Shown here: one piece after another, positions 46,762 to 58,884 of the stretch
Numbering within the stretch: the first letter of the stretch is position 1
Layout: every line of letters starts with the position of its first letter
NCBI GenBank assembly: GCA_946406115.1
Contig: OX291551.1
Span: 9,734,001-9,798,000, forward strand
Length of the DNA: 64,000 nt
Direction of reading: 5' to 3'
Source of the DNA: Apoda limacodes
Taxonomy: Eukaryota > Arthropoda > Insecta > Lepidoptera > Limacodidae
The notes under the pieces: generated by a model
Database searches by the model: none
The model's input: the letters and a program-made list of their open reading frames with translations, nothing else
What the model was told of the DNA's origin: nothing
Program-made: the position numbers and the translations under genes

Positions 46762-48057
46762 TAGGGTTTCTGATTTCTCGAACTATTTTCGTTCTCGAGG
46801 CACGATAATTCTCGAGGCTTTCAAAGAAGACATGATTGGTATTAAAATTTAAATAAAAAAAACTCAAAATAATCACGAAAGAAACATATTTTTACTAAGT
46901 ACCCAACTGCACTTACTTAAAAGAAATGAAACATAAAATCTTCTAACACATAATAAACAAATCTTAATACTTAGAAGAATTGGGAACATTTAAAATCTGC
47001 GTGCACCTTAATCGTCTAGAAACAAAAAAACTTTAGAATCAAGCTATTGCTCTACTAATAATCTAAATAATAATTTAATATTGGTATTTATTAGCTCTAA
47101 CTTTGATATCATTAAGATCAAATATAAAAATCTTCTTACAGAAGCCGTAGCCCTTCTTCTTCCAGGTACACTGACCAGTTAATATCAACCGTACGCTTCC
47201 CATCACAGGTCTTCATCAGGACCACCTACTCGTATCGGTGTAATTAAACGCTGATTGTAAGCGTGTTAAAGTTTTTTGCATTCCATTAAATTTTACTTGT
47301 TTTTAGTAAACAGCACTGTTATACCAACAAGACTAGTTTTATTTCTGTTAATGAATACAATAAGTCAAACTCATTGGTAACCGTCAGTATAATTTACTTG
47401 TCCTCGGAATTACTTATATTTTAGTGGTTATTAGTATTATTAACTTGTAGCTACTAAAGTTTTTTCTCCGTGTAATGGAAACAGATAAATACAACAACCC
47501 TAAGAGTTACTAATTAAAATTTGCGTCAGTCTACATATGATAAGCAATCTTCTGGAAATAACAAGAAAAAGATTCTGAAGAATATATATATTAGTAAGTA
47601 ACAAACAGTAAGTAATTCTTTAATCAGTCTTTGGTATTTCGCAGCTTTATCTTTGATCGATATCAAAACATAGAAAGCTCCTTAAATAACCAATACAATA
47701 ATTAAATCTTAAAAAACGAATAGTAGCAGACCACTAAGAGTTTGAATCTGATTCTGTCTATAACAAATTCAATATTAGTCGTTCAAAATTATTTTAATAT
47801 CTTTAGCACTGATTGAGTTCATTAGTTTAAAATTCTAAGCGATGTTTCTGTGTGTGTGTGTGTGTGTGTTTGTGAGTCAAACAACTTGTTCGCAGTTGTC
47901 GCAGTGAGCGCAGACAATTTTACGCGGAAAAACCTACCTTGAATACTTTGAATTAGTGCCTCGGGAATTCTCGAGGCAAGGGATTTTTTTTCTCGTCTCA
48001 AACCAAGGCGGATTTTCGAGTCTTCTCGAGTTCGAGAATTATCGAACAGAAACCCTA
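46762..48057. mobile_element. hAT-type element, 1.3 kb, perfect 8-bp target duplication
   Basis: Ends TAGGGTTTCTG and CAGAAACCCTA are inverted; TGTGGAAC flanks both sides exactly (46754-46761, 48058-48065). The subterminal regions are studded with TCTCGAG/CTCGAGAA words (46777-46820; 47955-48045), plausible transposase-binding repeats. A (GT)n run is at 47849-47869. No transposase frame is found, so it is a non-autonomous copy. Confidence 0.9.
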
Positions 48058-48065
48058 TGTGGAAC

Positions 48066-49379
48066 CCTCAAAACATTAAAACTATTGAATTTAGGCATGT
48101 ACAAAAAAGTGCATTTTGATTTACTTGTTTATCTTACTAAATACTACAATAGGCAACTTCATAAAAGTTTTATCGATTTCGAAAATCGCGTTTTCTAAAC
48201 GTGGTTAAACTTAATTGGCCCCTATAGTTGTTGGCTAACACGTGCGATTTAGGAAACTGGTTTTACATCGTTTGCATATTTTGCAATTATTAACATGTAT
48301 CAAATGAAAAAGGTGACGTAAATTTGTTTTATGTAGGCGAGTGCTTTGGCCTTCACCTTGGTTACGTTTTTTTTCAGTTTAAACTAAATTACATTCATTT
48401 TTTAAATGTAGTAATAAAAATAAACTTTAAATTTGTTAGCAAGTAAAAACATGAAATTTGATACAAAATTCATGCTGAAATATCAAGTTTAGTCGAAATG
48501 ATTCATTAAAACATTCGTTAAAAAACTACATTTTCCGATTAAGTCTTAATGAAGGCCTGTTGGGCTTGCCGCTATGAGTCATTTGAGAGCAAAAAGCAAG
48601 ATGCATACGTGCCATGTAGCAGGCGACTTGCGTTGACGCAATAAGCAAGAAATAATGCAAATTGAATCACAACTCAATATCAATACCTAACAGTCGTTAA
48701 CAACAGCAATAAAACTAGGGTTAAAGAAAAACTGGCTGTTTGTATTTTACTACCCAATCCTTTTTTACGTGCAAAAAAAAATTAATAAGTAATAAAACAT
48801 ATTTGTAAATATTATAAAGATAAGAAATTATACAAAGTGTAGGAGACTCCTTTTTACTATAACGACAAAATTATATCTTTTTCATACCAACGTCTTATGC
48901 AGTCCTAATTTAAAAAAAAACTAAGAGGAATAAATTGTATGTATTAATAAATTTGTGTATCTCAACAACAACAGTTGAAAAAGGCCATAAAGTTATTTTA
49001 CTCGGATTTTAATAACTTTTTTTTACAGAGTCATAATGAAAAAAAAAATGTCAATATGATGAAAATCAAACCGTGCTCTGATATGATATAGAACACGCAA
49101 CTCGTGACTTTTGCAAATATTTTCTTCTTATTAACAAATGACTCACGTTTGTGCTTGAGAAAAATGGCGTATTAAATGGTGAAGCCACAGACACGTGGGA
49201 TCCGGAGGGTGTGTAATTAAATTGTGGCTGCGTTATTGATTCATCGTATTTTGTGGTTTATTTGACCGTTCTCTTAGCTGCTGTAAATAATTGAATTTAA
49301 AATGTTGTATTTTGAAGTGGAGCAGTTGAAGATTAGCAGAGTCGGTCATCGAGCATAGCTTAAACAGTCAGCAAGCTGA
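48066..49379. other. hdc: Intronic, unassigned
   Basis: AT-rich with long A/T runs; no feature recognised. Confidence 0.5.
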
Positions 49380-49565
49380 AGCCAGGCCACTTCGCACGTC
49401 AAACCGATAGCCGATTGGAAAGAAAGCTTCTCGAGTGAGTGATCCACGGATCGGATAACAAACGAGCTGGTTAGAGCCGGAGGAAGCCGATGGGCGCGGG
49501 CGGATCAGAACCGGCCGATGTGAAGACATATAGGGCACGTTCAGCAGTGGACGTCTTCTGGCTGA
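49380..49565 (+). pseudogene. LINE (RTE-like) ORF2 extreme C-terminus
   Basis: A GC-richer stretch whose plus frame ends with GHVQQWTSSG and TGA near 49565, the conserved end of RTE-type ORF2 (QQWTxxG). Upstream residues only loosely fit and the frame is broken. The 3' word GCAGTGGACG is typical of this family tail. Confidence 0.6.
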
Positions 49566-50259
49566 AATGAACGAACTAAAATATCAAAGAAATTAAATAG
49601 GTTGAAGGAATTTATTAAATAATAAATGATTATATATATAACTATTGTAAAAAAGGTAAATTAAACATAAATCATATACTTAGTAATAAAGAAATAAGAT
49701 TGTAGCTAACCAATTTAATTTGGTGTCTCTAGCAACTTACTGGCCAGTGCAGCAAAGTTTAACAGACAATACAAACAACGCCCACACGGTTTAATTTATT
49801 ATCTTGTTCACTGATTAATAAAATGCAAATGGCGCTTAATTCGAATCGAACTTTATAGACTTAATTTACATTATTCAAATAAACAAACTCTGGAACATTG
49901 AGGTTTCAATTGCCGAAAAATATGCAATTGATTAGTTTAAAAGCTGTAAGTTACACTCTTAAATAGAAGTGAGTAAAAAGTTTTAATTTAGTTTAAGGTG
50001 AATACGAATTAAGATTTTCAACACAAACTTCTTGGCATCAAATATCTTTAACGATAAACATTTTGCAACTGAAAATGGGTTCTTATCATATAATGCGTAG
50101 CCGCAAAAATTAAATACGTTCATAGGATGCCAGTGAATTATTTAATATAGTTTTGTATATACATGTACGTATAACATCATGGTTTTGCCCCCTAAAGAGC
50201 CAGTGGCTGAATACACCCCCATATTGTAATTTGGGGGATAACCTCTTTTTACAATCTTC
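49566..50259. other. hdc: Intronic, unassigned
   Basis: No repeat or coding feature recognised. Confidence 0.5.
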
Positions 50260-50445
50260 TCGTACTTCAGTCCTGTGTGAAGGGTGGTGAGCCCATCTCC
50301 GCATCAGTGTATCTGGACTTGGGTGGTTCTGTGTACATCCACTAAGTCGTAACCCACCAACTTTAGAGTAATCAGTAGTAACATGAAAATCCAGGGTCAG
50401 AATAATATACCCCTTTGCCAGATAAATGGTAAACTAGATAAGTTG
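50260..50445 (+). repeat. Interspersed repeat family C, copy 2
   Basis: Same ordered words as 24240-24480, including CAGTCCTG, GGTGAGCCCATC, CAGTGTATCTGGACT, AAGTCGTAA and AATATACCCC. Confidence 0.65.
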
Positions 50446-51159
50446 ATAACTAGGGACATAATAATATAACCTCCTTTACAAGTTTCTGACGAATAATAAA
50501 TAAGCAAGTCAGGATTGGTTTATTGATTTTTGAATTAAACTTATGAAATCTATTAAAAAAAAATACATGATTATGAATTACATAGATTTTATATAGAAGT
50601 CTACATGACAGCTTTATTTTAACCAAAGTTTCTGTGACAGCTTCATTCGAAACTGGCACGTGCATCATCCATTTTACTTTCCAATTTGATTACTTAGGCA
50701 TATGCGGCTCGCACAGAAGCTGCATCTTAGCCGGGTAGTTCAGCTCAGATAAGCTGAACATCTATTGTAATTTGAAAGTAGACACCGCGGCAGGAACCAC
50801 TGGGGAACCGGTTCCATACTTTCTCATTCATGAGCTGACAGCCCACGCCGCGACCGGCTCCACAATGCGAACTCGATCTCCTACAAGATTAAACGAAGCA
50901 TTTCTAATACGCATTCGAACGTTTTCATAGTTCAGTGCTGATCATGGCATATTTAATTAAAATTATGTGCTTCACTACTATTGTTTATTATGTGATGTTT
51001 CTGCAGAAAACTTTCATCGTTGCAATTTCGAAGAGGATATTAAATATGTCATTATAATAATTAAGTCTTCAACTTGTATAGATCAAGACTGCAATACTGT
51101 TATTATCAATGATAGTTACATACTTTGTAGAATCCTTACTTATTTATATTATAAATTCG
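50446..51159. other. hdc: Intronic; GC-richer unique patch with hairpin at 50700-50930
   Basis: Includes GTTCAGCTCAGATAAGCTGA followed by AC (about 50737-50759), a short stem-loop, inside a segment less AT-rich than its surroundings. Unknown; a candidate conserved non-coding element. Confidence 0.35.
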
Positions 51160-51305
51160 AAAGTAACTCTGTCTGTGTGTCACTCTGTTACCTCTTCACG
51201 CTTAAACCGCTGAACGAATTAAGATGAAATTTGGTATGGAGGTAGTTTGATAAATAGGAGAAAGACCGATAACTGACTTTAGCCGCTGGCAAAATCTAGT
51301 ATTTA
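51160..51305 (-). repeat. Interspersed repeat family A, 3' part
   Basis: The inverse of the family A end: CTCTTCACGCTTAAACCGC, GATGAAATTTGGTATGGAGG and CGATAACTGACTTTAGC, ending GGCAAAATCTAGTA. Confidence 0.82.
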
Positions 51306-51349
51306 ATATGTGAAATACTTCTACATTGAATAAATATCACCTTTATGCC

Positions 51350-51435
51350 TCAAACCAAAGCGGCCATATGCTGCGGTGATCGCTTATCATCAGTTGGACC
51401 GCTAGCTTGTTTGCTACCTTAGTGGTATTAAAAAA
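51350..51435 (+). repeat. LINE 3' tail (family D)
   Basis: AAGCGGCCATATGCTGCGG, TGATCGCTTATCATCAGTTG and TAGCTTGTTTGCTACCTTAG correspond to the tail of the LINE at 42545-42640; it ends in an A-run. Confidence 0.8.
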
Positions 51436-51969
51436 AACCATTATAATAAAACTCAAAACTAAAATCCAAACAACAACACTCAAATTACCAAATGCAGGCA
51501 AAGATGCAAGGCCCATGTAAAAAAAAAACTTCTGTAATTTATTCAATAATTTTCTGAAAGTAGTTAAAAGTTTATATAAATTCCCTTGATTAGCAGTAAA
51601 GCGGGACTCTTATCCCCACAGAGAGCCAATATTTGCATACTGAGATAGCAAGCAACGTAGTTACAAACTTGTGGTTTTTATTATTTGTCCACTGTAATCA
51701 CCCAAGGCAATCGAGTTCGTAATCTGAGTTTTTATAAGTTTTTGTTTCTGCGGAATGTCTATAATACCTCCTTTTTTATGGTTCCGTACAAGCTGTAATA
51801 GTAACAATGATATGTCCAGACGAGGGTACAGCCGTTTCCTAATAGTTTGCATATTATGTTAACGTATAATAAATTATAAAAGATGATAAATGCCATCTTC
51901 GTGTTATTGCAACCTAAAAAAACAGTCTAAGTTTTTTGATCAAGTATTTCATGAAGGAAAGGCGACTTA

Positions 51970-52085
51970 GAATAAAAAATAAATACCGATATAAATATTT
52001 TTGAATATTACACACAGCGCCATCTGGTCCCAAACTAAGCAAAGCTTTACGGATATTAGACAACTGATAGAAATGCATAGGTAGG
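51970..52085 (-). repeat. Truncated SINE, tail only
   Basis: ACACACAGCGCCATCTGG, TCCCAAACTAAGCAAAGCTT and the ATTAGACAACTGAT segment match the tail of the SINE at 29280-29360 in the same orientation. The tRNA-like head is missing. Confidence 0.78.
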
Positions 52086-52278
52086 TATATATAATAATTT
52101 TATTATTAAAAATAATACCTGCACAACTTGACAACTGCAAATAGCAATTGCAAGAGTTATGTGATAAACTAATGAGCATAAACGGACACGTCGATTGGCT
52201 TATTTACACTTCTGTAGGTATAAAACTGCATATCACTTACTTAATACTGTAAACGAAGGTTGTGATCTCTGCTGCCCA

Positions 52279-52552
52279 CCCCTGCAGGAAACATGTGTGT
52301 TGTTTACCTTCCCTGCGGGAAACAGGTGTGCTGTTTACTTACCTCTGCGGGAAACAGGTGTGTTATTTACCAACCCCTAAGAGTAATAGGTGTGTTGTTT
52401 ACCTACCCCTGTAGGAAACTGGCTTGTTGTTAACCTCCTCCTGCGGGAAACAGGTGTGTTGTTTACCTCCTCCTGCGGGAAATAGGTGTGTTTTTTGCCT
52501 AACCCTACGGTAAACAGGTGTGTTGTTTACCAACCCCTGCGGGAAATAGGCG
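52279..52552 (+). repeat. Minisatellite, 32-bp unit, ~8.5 copies
   Basis: Unit consensus is CCCCTGCGGGAAACAGGTGT followed by GTTGTTTACCtm. Copies are 75-95% alike by eye, with most changes in the CTGCGGG and last bases. The unit is not a multiple of three, so the frame at 52195-52380 is not a protein repeat. Confidence 0.92.
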
Positions 52553-52889
52553 ACCAGACGTATTGTTTGTATATTTATTATAGGTAGGATAAAAAATATA
52601 TTATTGATAAGTCTTCGGCAAACTTACATAGTGAAAGTATTATTTATGTCAGTGTGATAAAAAGTATTAGTTTTTTTTGTGACGTCAGTGTGAAAGCAAA
52701 TTATGTAATACTCATATCAGTTACACTTAATTTACTATGTAGTGATAAAAGGAGAGTACCTAACACACATGGTAAATACGTACATATACAACTATGGACT
52801 GCAAAATTGTACACTGGGTGATCTTAAGCACAGCAATTGCAATGAGTAGAGCGCCCGTTGTCATCATGATACAAGGCGTTGATCGTGGT

Positions 52890-53471
52890 TAGGGTTGCCA
52901 GATGGTATCCAAAAGGAGGATTTAAGTCTTCATTTTTATGATTTGTCTTCCCGTCCTCCCTTACCTGCTCTATATCATCCCTTTGGCTTGCTGATAATCC
53001 GTGCGCCATTCAAAAACTGGTATGCGTGCATTAACACTGACCGGTAGCGCGGTGACAAATGTATAACTTAAAAACATACCATGTGAAGGTTTTTATTCGC
53101 ATCAATTAAAAAACCAAGAATCACCTTCAAAAATTGACAGTTCAGCTAAATATGATTAAAAAAAAAAACTGGTTGCCTGTAAAGTCGGTATACGGGCGAA
53201 AGTTTTACGTGACAATGATTTTATGTCTGTCTCTCTCGCTCTTAGGCGGGCGCGTGCCTCTCACTCGCTCTCATTGTGAGCGCATAACGTGAGCGGAGCG
53301 TAACGCAGTTTCTTGAAGTGTCACCCGGCAAACCAATTTATAAGACGTTGTCACGTCAAAAGTAAATTATAAAACAAAACCTATTTACATGAAAAAAAAA
53401 TCTTTTTTAAAAAAAAATCTCCTTTTTAACCCATCAGTCCTCCTTTTTCAAATTGTCATCTGGCAACCCTA
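52890..53471. mobile_element. hAT-type MITE, 582 bp
   Basis: Ends TAGGGTTGCCAGATG and CATCTGGCAACCCTA are perfect inverted repeats, with AAAAGGAGGA/TCCTCCTTTTT blocks just inside. The flanks atcgtggt (52882-52889) and gtcgtggt (53472-53479) match at 7 of 8 bases. Same family as 21549-21931. A GC-rich stretch at 53200-53310 lies inside it. Confidence 0.87.
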
Positions 53472-53479
53472 GTCGTGGT

Positions 53480-55308
53480 ACGCTGGTCAATATTTAGGTT
53501 CATGGTGTCAAAATCGGTTACTGTAAAATCAATATTAGCCTACCTTTTCAAGAAAATACTTATCAAAATAATACAGTTAATAAACTTAACAGCTTATTGC
53601 GCTGGCTGCATTTCCCCTCTGAATCGAACTACTTATTCTCTGAGCGAGAAATGAGCCAGCCCTCTTGTCGCCAGAAGCTGTTTTTAAGCACGGTAAAATA
53701 AACTTAACAAAACTTATGAGCGGATGGACCCCATGGGTCGAGCGAAAATAGTATTTGAAACACTTGTTAATAAAGGGGTTGGTTACGTTAAAGTTAACGC
53801 TTACAATATTTACTTTTCACTACTGATGGTATGAAAAGTCCAAAAACGCGTGACGAAGTATTATTTGTCACTTTTATATTTATGCGTAATCAAAGGGGTA
53901 AAGTGCGTCTATCCTAATTAATAGGGCACAAAACAGGCGCAAACGACTTCTACAATGCACAAATTGTTTTGTACCTAACTGTTTTGTTGCCCCTACCAAG
54001 CAGCCAACCTAAGACCTTGCAAAGGCAGTACTACCACTGCGCCCTTCGGTTATTACAGTTCTCATTTGCCGAAATGGCTATCTTCGTTTACTATTCGTAA
54101 TATTGAACATGTTCAAAAGTTCTTCTTGACCTCGCGACGTTGACGTTTATTATTGCATGTTTGTTAAGTGCAAACTCCGAATCTATTAAAAATTTTAACG
54201 GCCAGTAGCTCAACACAAGGTGCTAAAAATCATAAATAGAATGAAGAATCTGTTTATGTTTCCATTCAAGTACAACTCGTACATCACATCTTTATAGCAT
54301 TAGTCCCCGGTTCAGTCGGCAGGTTTTTTTTCTGCTTGAAGTTACTTATAGTACCTTTTTTTTTGATTGTTGTTTCTTTTTAGTCAGCACTTTTGTCATG
54401 GACAGGACACTGTGGTAAGTGCCATTTTTTAGTGTATTTTCTAGTTGTTTTACTAAATTTTATTATTTAGTGATGTAAATCTTTTTTTAAACTTAAGATT
54501 CAAAACTGTAAAAGAACGCAAGTTTTTGATACAACAGGCGCGATCCTTCTGAGCGGCGTTGTAATTTGATAGCAAAACCTTATTTTAGCATAAAATACCT
54601 GTTCCATCTAAGCGCAGCTGATACTGTCAGTGGCACTATTATTGTTAAAACTAAACGCGTTTGACAGCTGTTAAGGACGAAATGCTAAAGTTGAACATTA
54701 GATTTTGGTTCAAAAAGCGAATGAAACGCAAACCGTTAACAATTCTGCAAAGCAGGTAGTTATATGGAACGCCGTAAACGTGAAAACTAAAACTCGTATA
54801 AAAATTGATGTTGCAGAAAAAAATATTAGAAAAAAAAGAGAACACTTTAAAAGATAATACGACAAAACGAGTTTTCCAAGATGGCCGCTAATGCACTACT
54901 TGTGATATGTATGAACGAGCATACTAGCATAGAGCATGTGATTTTTACGAACGACGCACCTATTTAAAAATTCACGGACAATAGGTTGAATAATCTAAAT
55001 ATGCATACCATCAAGATGTTGCCATGAGTAAATGCACTTAAAGTTTTCCATTCAAGGCGCGGCCACACAATAAAAATATACGACAAAATATGGGTAGGGT
55101 TTCCATGCAAAAAATTACATGCCTTAAATACATTTTAATTTTAAATCCAATTTAATTACCTATATAAAAAGTGTGGCGGGTTTATTGAAATACAATAAAA
55201 TTACTTACGGTCAAAAATGGGTAACTTATTTCTAAAAATATAAATTTCATAATGAATACATAATATGGTAAGTGGTAACCCTAATCACCGGTTTATATAT
55301 GATTACCA
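53480..55308. other. hdc: Intronic, unassigned
   Basis: No repeat match inside the window. TAGGGTTTCCA (55095) and TGGTAACCCTA (55273-55283) are inverted but lack a matching target duplication. Confidence 0.45.
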
Positions 55309-56355
55309 GTGTCCTTTGATATAGTGTCTGTCCCCATCCTTATACGCAAGCTAGAAAAAGTTGGAATAAGAGGCACGCCTCTCGCTCTGTTGACAGACTA
55401 TCTGTGTCAACGAAAGCAAAGGGTCAAGGTTGGAGACTTTGTCAGTGAGGATATGGACATAAATTATGGAGTCCCACAAGGTAGTGTATTAGGACCTACC
55501 TTATTTTTAACATATATAAATGATCTCTGTGATCTTAACATAAAAGACGGTAAAATTTTTTCATATGCAGATGACACTGCTCTTGTATTTACTGGCACTT
55601 CTTGGAAAGATACTAAAAGCAATGCTGAAACAGCACTTAAAACGATATCAGTATGGTTAAAACTAAATCTACTGACCTTTAATATATCTAAAACGAATTT
55701 GATGTGCTTCTCCATGTATAACCATTCACAGACTGATTCAAATTTCACTGCTAAAATACATGAGTGTAATTTAAACAACCATCTCTGTAAATGTCCTGAC
55801 ATTAAAAAAGTATATACAATAAAGTATTTGGGAGTGCTTGTCGATCAACGGCTATCATGGCATGCTCACTTGGAGATGCTCACCAGTAGGACTAGAAAAC
55901 TAATATGGATATTTAAATATTTGAGACATGTAGCTTCACAAAATCTACTTAACCGTATATATATAGCATTAGGTCAATCTGTTCTTTCATACTGTATACC
56001 TGTTTGGGGAGGAGCAATAAAGACTAAATTTCTGGATCTAGAAAGGGCTCAGAGATTATTAATTAAAGTAATGTACTTTAAATCATACAGACATCCTACT
56101 AGTATGGTATACGCAAATAAAAATATATTAACTGTCAGAAAACTATACGTACTAAATCTAGCATTAAAATACCATAAAAGTCTGAAATACGACCCTAACG
56201 TACTAAACAGAAGAAATTCTAGTATTAAAAACACACAAAAAACTAAAACAACTTTTGCAACTAGACAATATATTTCACAAGCAACTTTTCTGTATAATAA
56301 AATAAACAAAAATTTAAGTATACAGACAGAGGCGCTGCTAGAAAGAATTATATGA
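55309..56355 (+). CDS. 5'-truncated LINE reverse transcriptase, open frame of 348 codons
   Basis: The longest coding frame in the window and free of stops. It begins with GTG, not ATG: the element is truncated at its 5' end just before the FDIV motif (first RT catalytic Asp), so there is no native start. Domains in order: VPILIRKLEKVGI, then GVPQGSVLGPTLFLTYIND, the catalytic YADD at 55564-55575, the primer-grip-like KYLGVLVDQRLSWHAH, then the thumb/C-terminal part with YCIPVWGGA and LERAQRLLIKVMY, ending LLERII and TGA. The open frame despite truncation suggests a recent insertion. The clade is jockey-like by motif; not the same family as 6590-7515. It lacks endonuclease and ORF1, so it cannot move by itself. 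Confidence 0.88.
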   Translation: MSFDIVSVPILIRKLEKVGIRGTPLALLTDYLCQRKQRVKVGDFVSEDMDINYGVPQGSVLGPTLFLTYINDLCDLNIKDGKIFSYADDTALVFTGTSWKDTKSNAETALKTISVWLKLNLLTFNISKTNLMCFSMYNHSQTDSNFTAKIHECNLNNHLCKCPDIKKVYTIKYLGVLVDQRLSWHAHLEMLTSRTRKLIWIFKYLRHVASQNLLNRIYIALGQSVLSYCIPVWGGAIKTKFLDLERAQRLLIKVMYFKSYRHPTSMVYANKNILTVRKLYVLNLALKYHKSLKYDPNVLNRRNSSIKNTQKTKTTFATRQYISQATFLYNKINKNLSIQTEALLERII

Positions 56356-56380
56356 TTGTTCTGAATTGCGAACACAGAAT

Positions 56381-56438
<58 letters not shown>

Positions 56439-56960
56439 CGCACCCCTGACCTACACAAAATCTACAATGTTTATTTAATTACATTACATACATCATCATT
56501 ATTTTAGTTTAATTTATTTGGTTTTATTTAATCTTACTTATAAATCCTGTTAAATGTTATGTTATTTTAATTAATTTCTGATTTGATTTAATGTAGTGCA
56601 AATTTAAGTGACTTTATTTTGATTTATTATATTCTATTTGGTTTTAATTTAATTTAAAGGAATTTAATTTATTCGATCTGATTTAATCTTGTTAACTTAG
56701 TTTGAATTTATTTAATTTCAATTAATTTAGTTTGAGTTTATCTATTTTATTTCATTTAATTTATTTTGATAGTATTAATTTCATTTGATAATATTATATA
56801 ATATGAAAATAGTATACAAATTTATATTTTGAGAACAGTATAGTATCTAACAATGTTATGAAAGAGCGAAATCGCCTAGCACAGGTATTTCATACTTAAA
56901 AGGAGGTTTCACACACTGTTAAACCTATGTAACCAAGATGATGAAATAAAAATATTTGTA
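56356..56960 (+). repeat. LINE 3' UTR with (CA)n microsatellite
   Basis: It follows the RT stop directly. A (CA)n run occupies 56384-56436. The rest is T/A-rich, and an AATAAA signal near 56945 is a plausible LINE polyadenylation site. Confidence 0.65.
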
Positions 56961-57310
56961 TATGTTAATTTAATTATTTATTTTCGTACTTGCGTGCATA
57001 TTTTGGTGCAATGCGCACGTTACATGCCCCTTTACAATGCGCCCGCCGACTGCACACAAGTGTTTTAATAAAAATGAAACGACAAAAACATAGTTATTTT
57101 TGTCCAAGAGCCAAGGTCAAGTCGCCATGCTGCATTCGCATAACGATTTTAAAATGTTTTTCATGTCTGTCTGTGTGGAAGTATAGGTTTGGTTAGCCAC
57201 TTACTTGCATTGTTTGTCGTATCCTATATAGGTTAATGCGTATTGTAAGTTTTCAAGGTCTAAAACATTATTGTTTTCTATCTATACTTATGTTATAAAA
57301 TATAACGTTT

Positions 57311-58142
57311 TTAGGGTTCCGTAGCCAAATGGCAAAAAACGAAACCCTTATGGATTCATCATGTCTGTCTGTCTGTCCGTCCGTATGTCACAGCCACTTT
57401 TTACTTAGAACTGAAACTTAAAATTTTTTTTTCATCAAACGCATACTTGTGGGGTATCTATGGATAGGTCTTCAAAACTGATATTGAGGTTTCTAATATA
57501 ATTTTTTTCTAAACTAATATATGCCGTGTAACTTCTAAAATAAGAGAATGATAAAACTAAAAAAAACGAGTTGCACTCCGGGAGTGCCGGCAGAAGTGAA
57601 AACCTTTACACACGATTCGCGCTTAACACTCAAATATGTCACAAGACATGTCTTTGACATTGTCAAGAAATAATAATGTTTGTTTATTTACTTTTTTGAC
57701 GTAGTATATTTGACATCGCAATCTGTCATAGAATTAAAATTCCATATCCAACCTCCCTGTACTACTCATAATCGCGAATACTAAAAATAAAAATTATAAT
57801 AGGCGTGGAATTACGGTTTCCGTCTTACGAATTTCCACGATTAGGACACGTGACCTGATGCGAGTTTATCATTTTTTACCCATACCAAAAAAAGTGCACA
57901 ACGCCGCTAAAGAAGTTTTCACTTCAAAAAATATATGATGTACATAACCATGCAAACTTCCACCGAAAATAGGTATGAACGCGATTTAGTAAGTAGTTTT
58001 CTTTTAAAACGTCATAAAACCGTTAACCGCAATTTACCTTTCATTCAATCAACTCAAATATAAAAAAAAAAACATTTAATTTTTATAGATAATGGTTCGG
58101 AACCCTTCGTGCGCAAGTCCGACTCGCACTTGGCCGATTTTA
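57311..58142 (+). repeat. Interspersed repeat family B, copy carrying a 359-bp insertion
   Basis: Runs from TTAGGGTTCCGTAGCCAAAT to GACTCGCACTTGGCCGATTT. Relative to the copy at 26870-27430 it is interrupted between AAAACTAAAAAAA and ATATATGATGTA by 57567-57925. The start and end motifs are those found singly at 18018, 19413, 59333 and 60300. Confidence 0.85.
57567..57925. mobile_element. Small element inserted in family B
   Basis: The left side has a perfect hairpin GCACTCCGGGAGTGC followed by GAAGTGAAAAC (57593-57603). The right edge is GTTTTCACTTC, its inverse. The empty site is seen in the other family B copy. Superfamily not assigned; the hairpin near one end is Helitron-like, but no CTAG-type end is visible. 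Confidence 0.65.
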
Positions 58143-58884
58143 AGATCGATATATCAATATTTTAATTATGTCGTAAGAAAGAAGGCCCTACTAAAGAAAG
58201 AATAACTGAAAAAGATCGACGAAGACGAACGACCGGGAGTACTGACGAGAATATTTTTTGCATGTTTTTGCTAAACATCAGACCTTGGAATTATAGTGGT
58301 ATAATGTATGTCTATGTATCTGTATGTATTTTTATGATCAATTTGGCCTTGATTTACTCTTTAGAAATTTAATTCTAGTATTTTAACTTTTTGTCCCTTT
58401 TAATATACCTACCTCTAGTTTACTCCCAAAGAATGAATATTGTAAAATACTTTTTTAGCGAAGTTGTGGAGCCCTACCCGTTGTATAAATTTCAAGTTAA
58501 TAGGTAGGTACTCTGGGCTCTGCGAAATTTTACACACACGAGTACATTCTGAATGATTTAGATTGGTTAACATTAAGTATGAACATAAAAGAACCCAAAA
58601 CCATATTACATAATCATGTGCTCGAAACAAAGAAATTAGACAAGTACCTACCTAAATGGTCGGCTCTTTTGTTTCTGTAACTAACTAAAATATTTATATT
58701 GAAGGCTATTATACGTATACGTACATTAAATAATTGGACCGCACTTCCGCTGCTCCTGTGACCTTTTGTTTTGCTGTACATAGTACATACGTTACTAAGA
58801 AGTTGTATTTTTAGTACTAAACTAATTAATCGCAAGTGATAAAATATACAATATAAAATCAACAACAGACAAGTCCATATATAA
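58143..58884. other. hdc: Intronic, unassigned
   Basis: No feature recognised. Confidence 0.5.

Noticed and set aside
52195..52380. Repetitive protein with ETGVLFT-like repeats
   Set aside because: It is a reading of a 32-bp minisatellite whose unit length is not divisible by three.
55095..55283. Small hAT-like element with TAGGGTTTCCA and TGGTAACCCTA
   Set aside because: No matching 8-bp flanks and only about 11 inverted bases.
56049..56435. Minus-strand frame with Cys-Val repeats
   Set aside because: It is translation of the (CA)n microsatellite plus antisense LINE.
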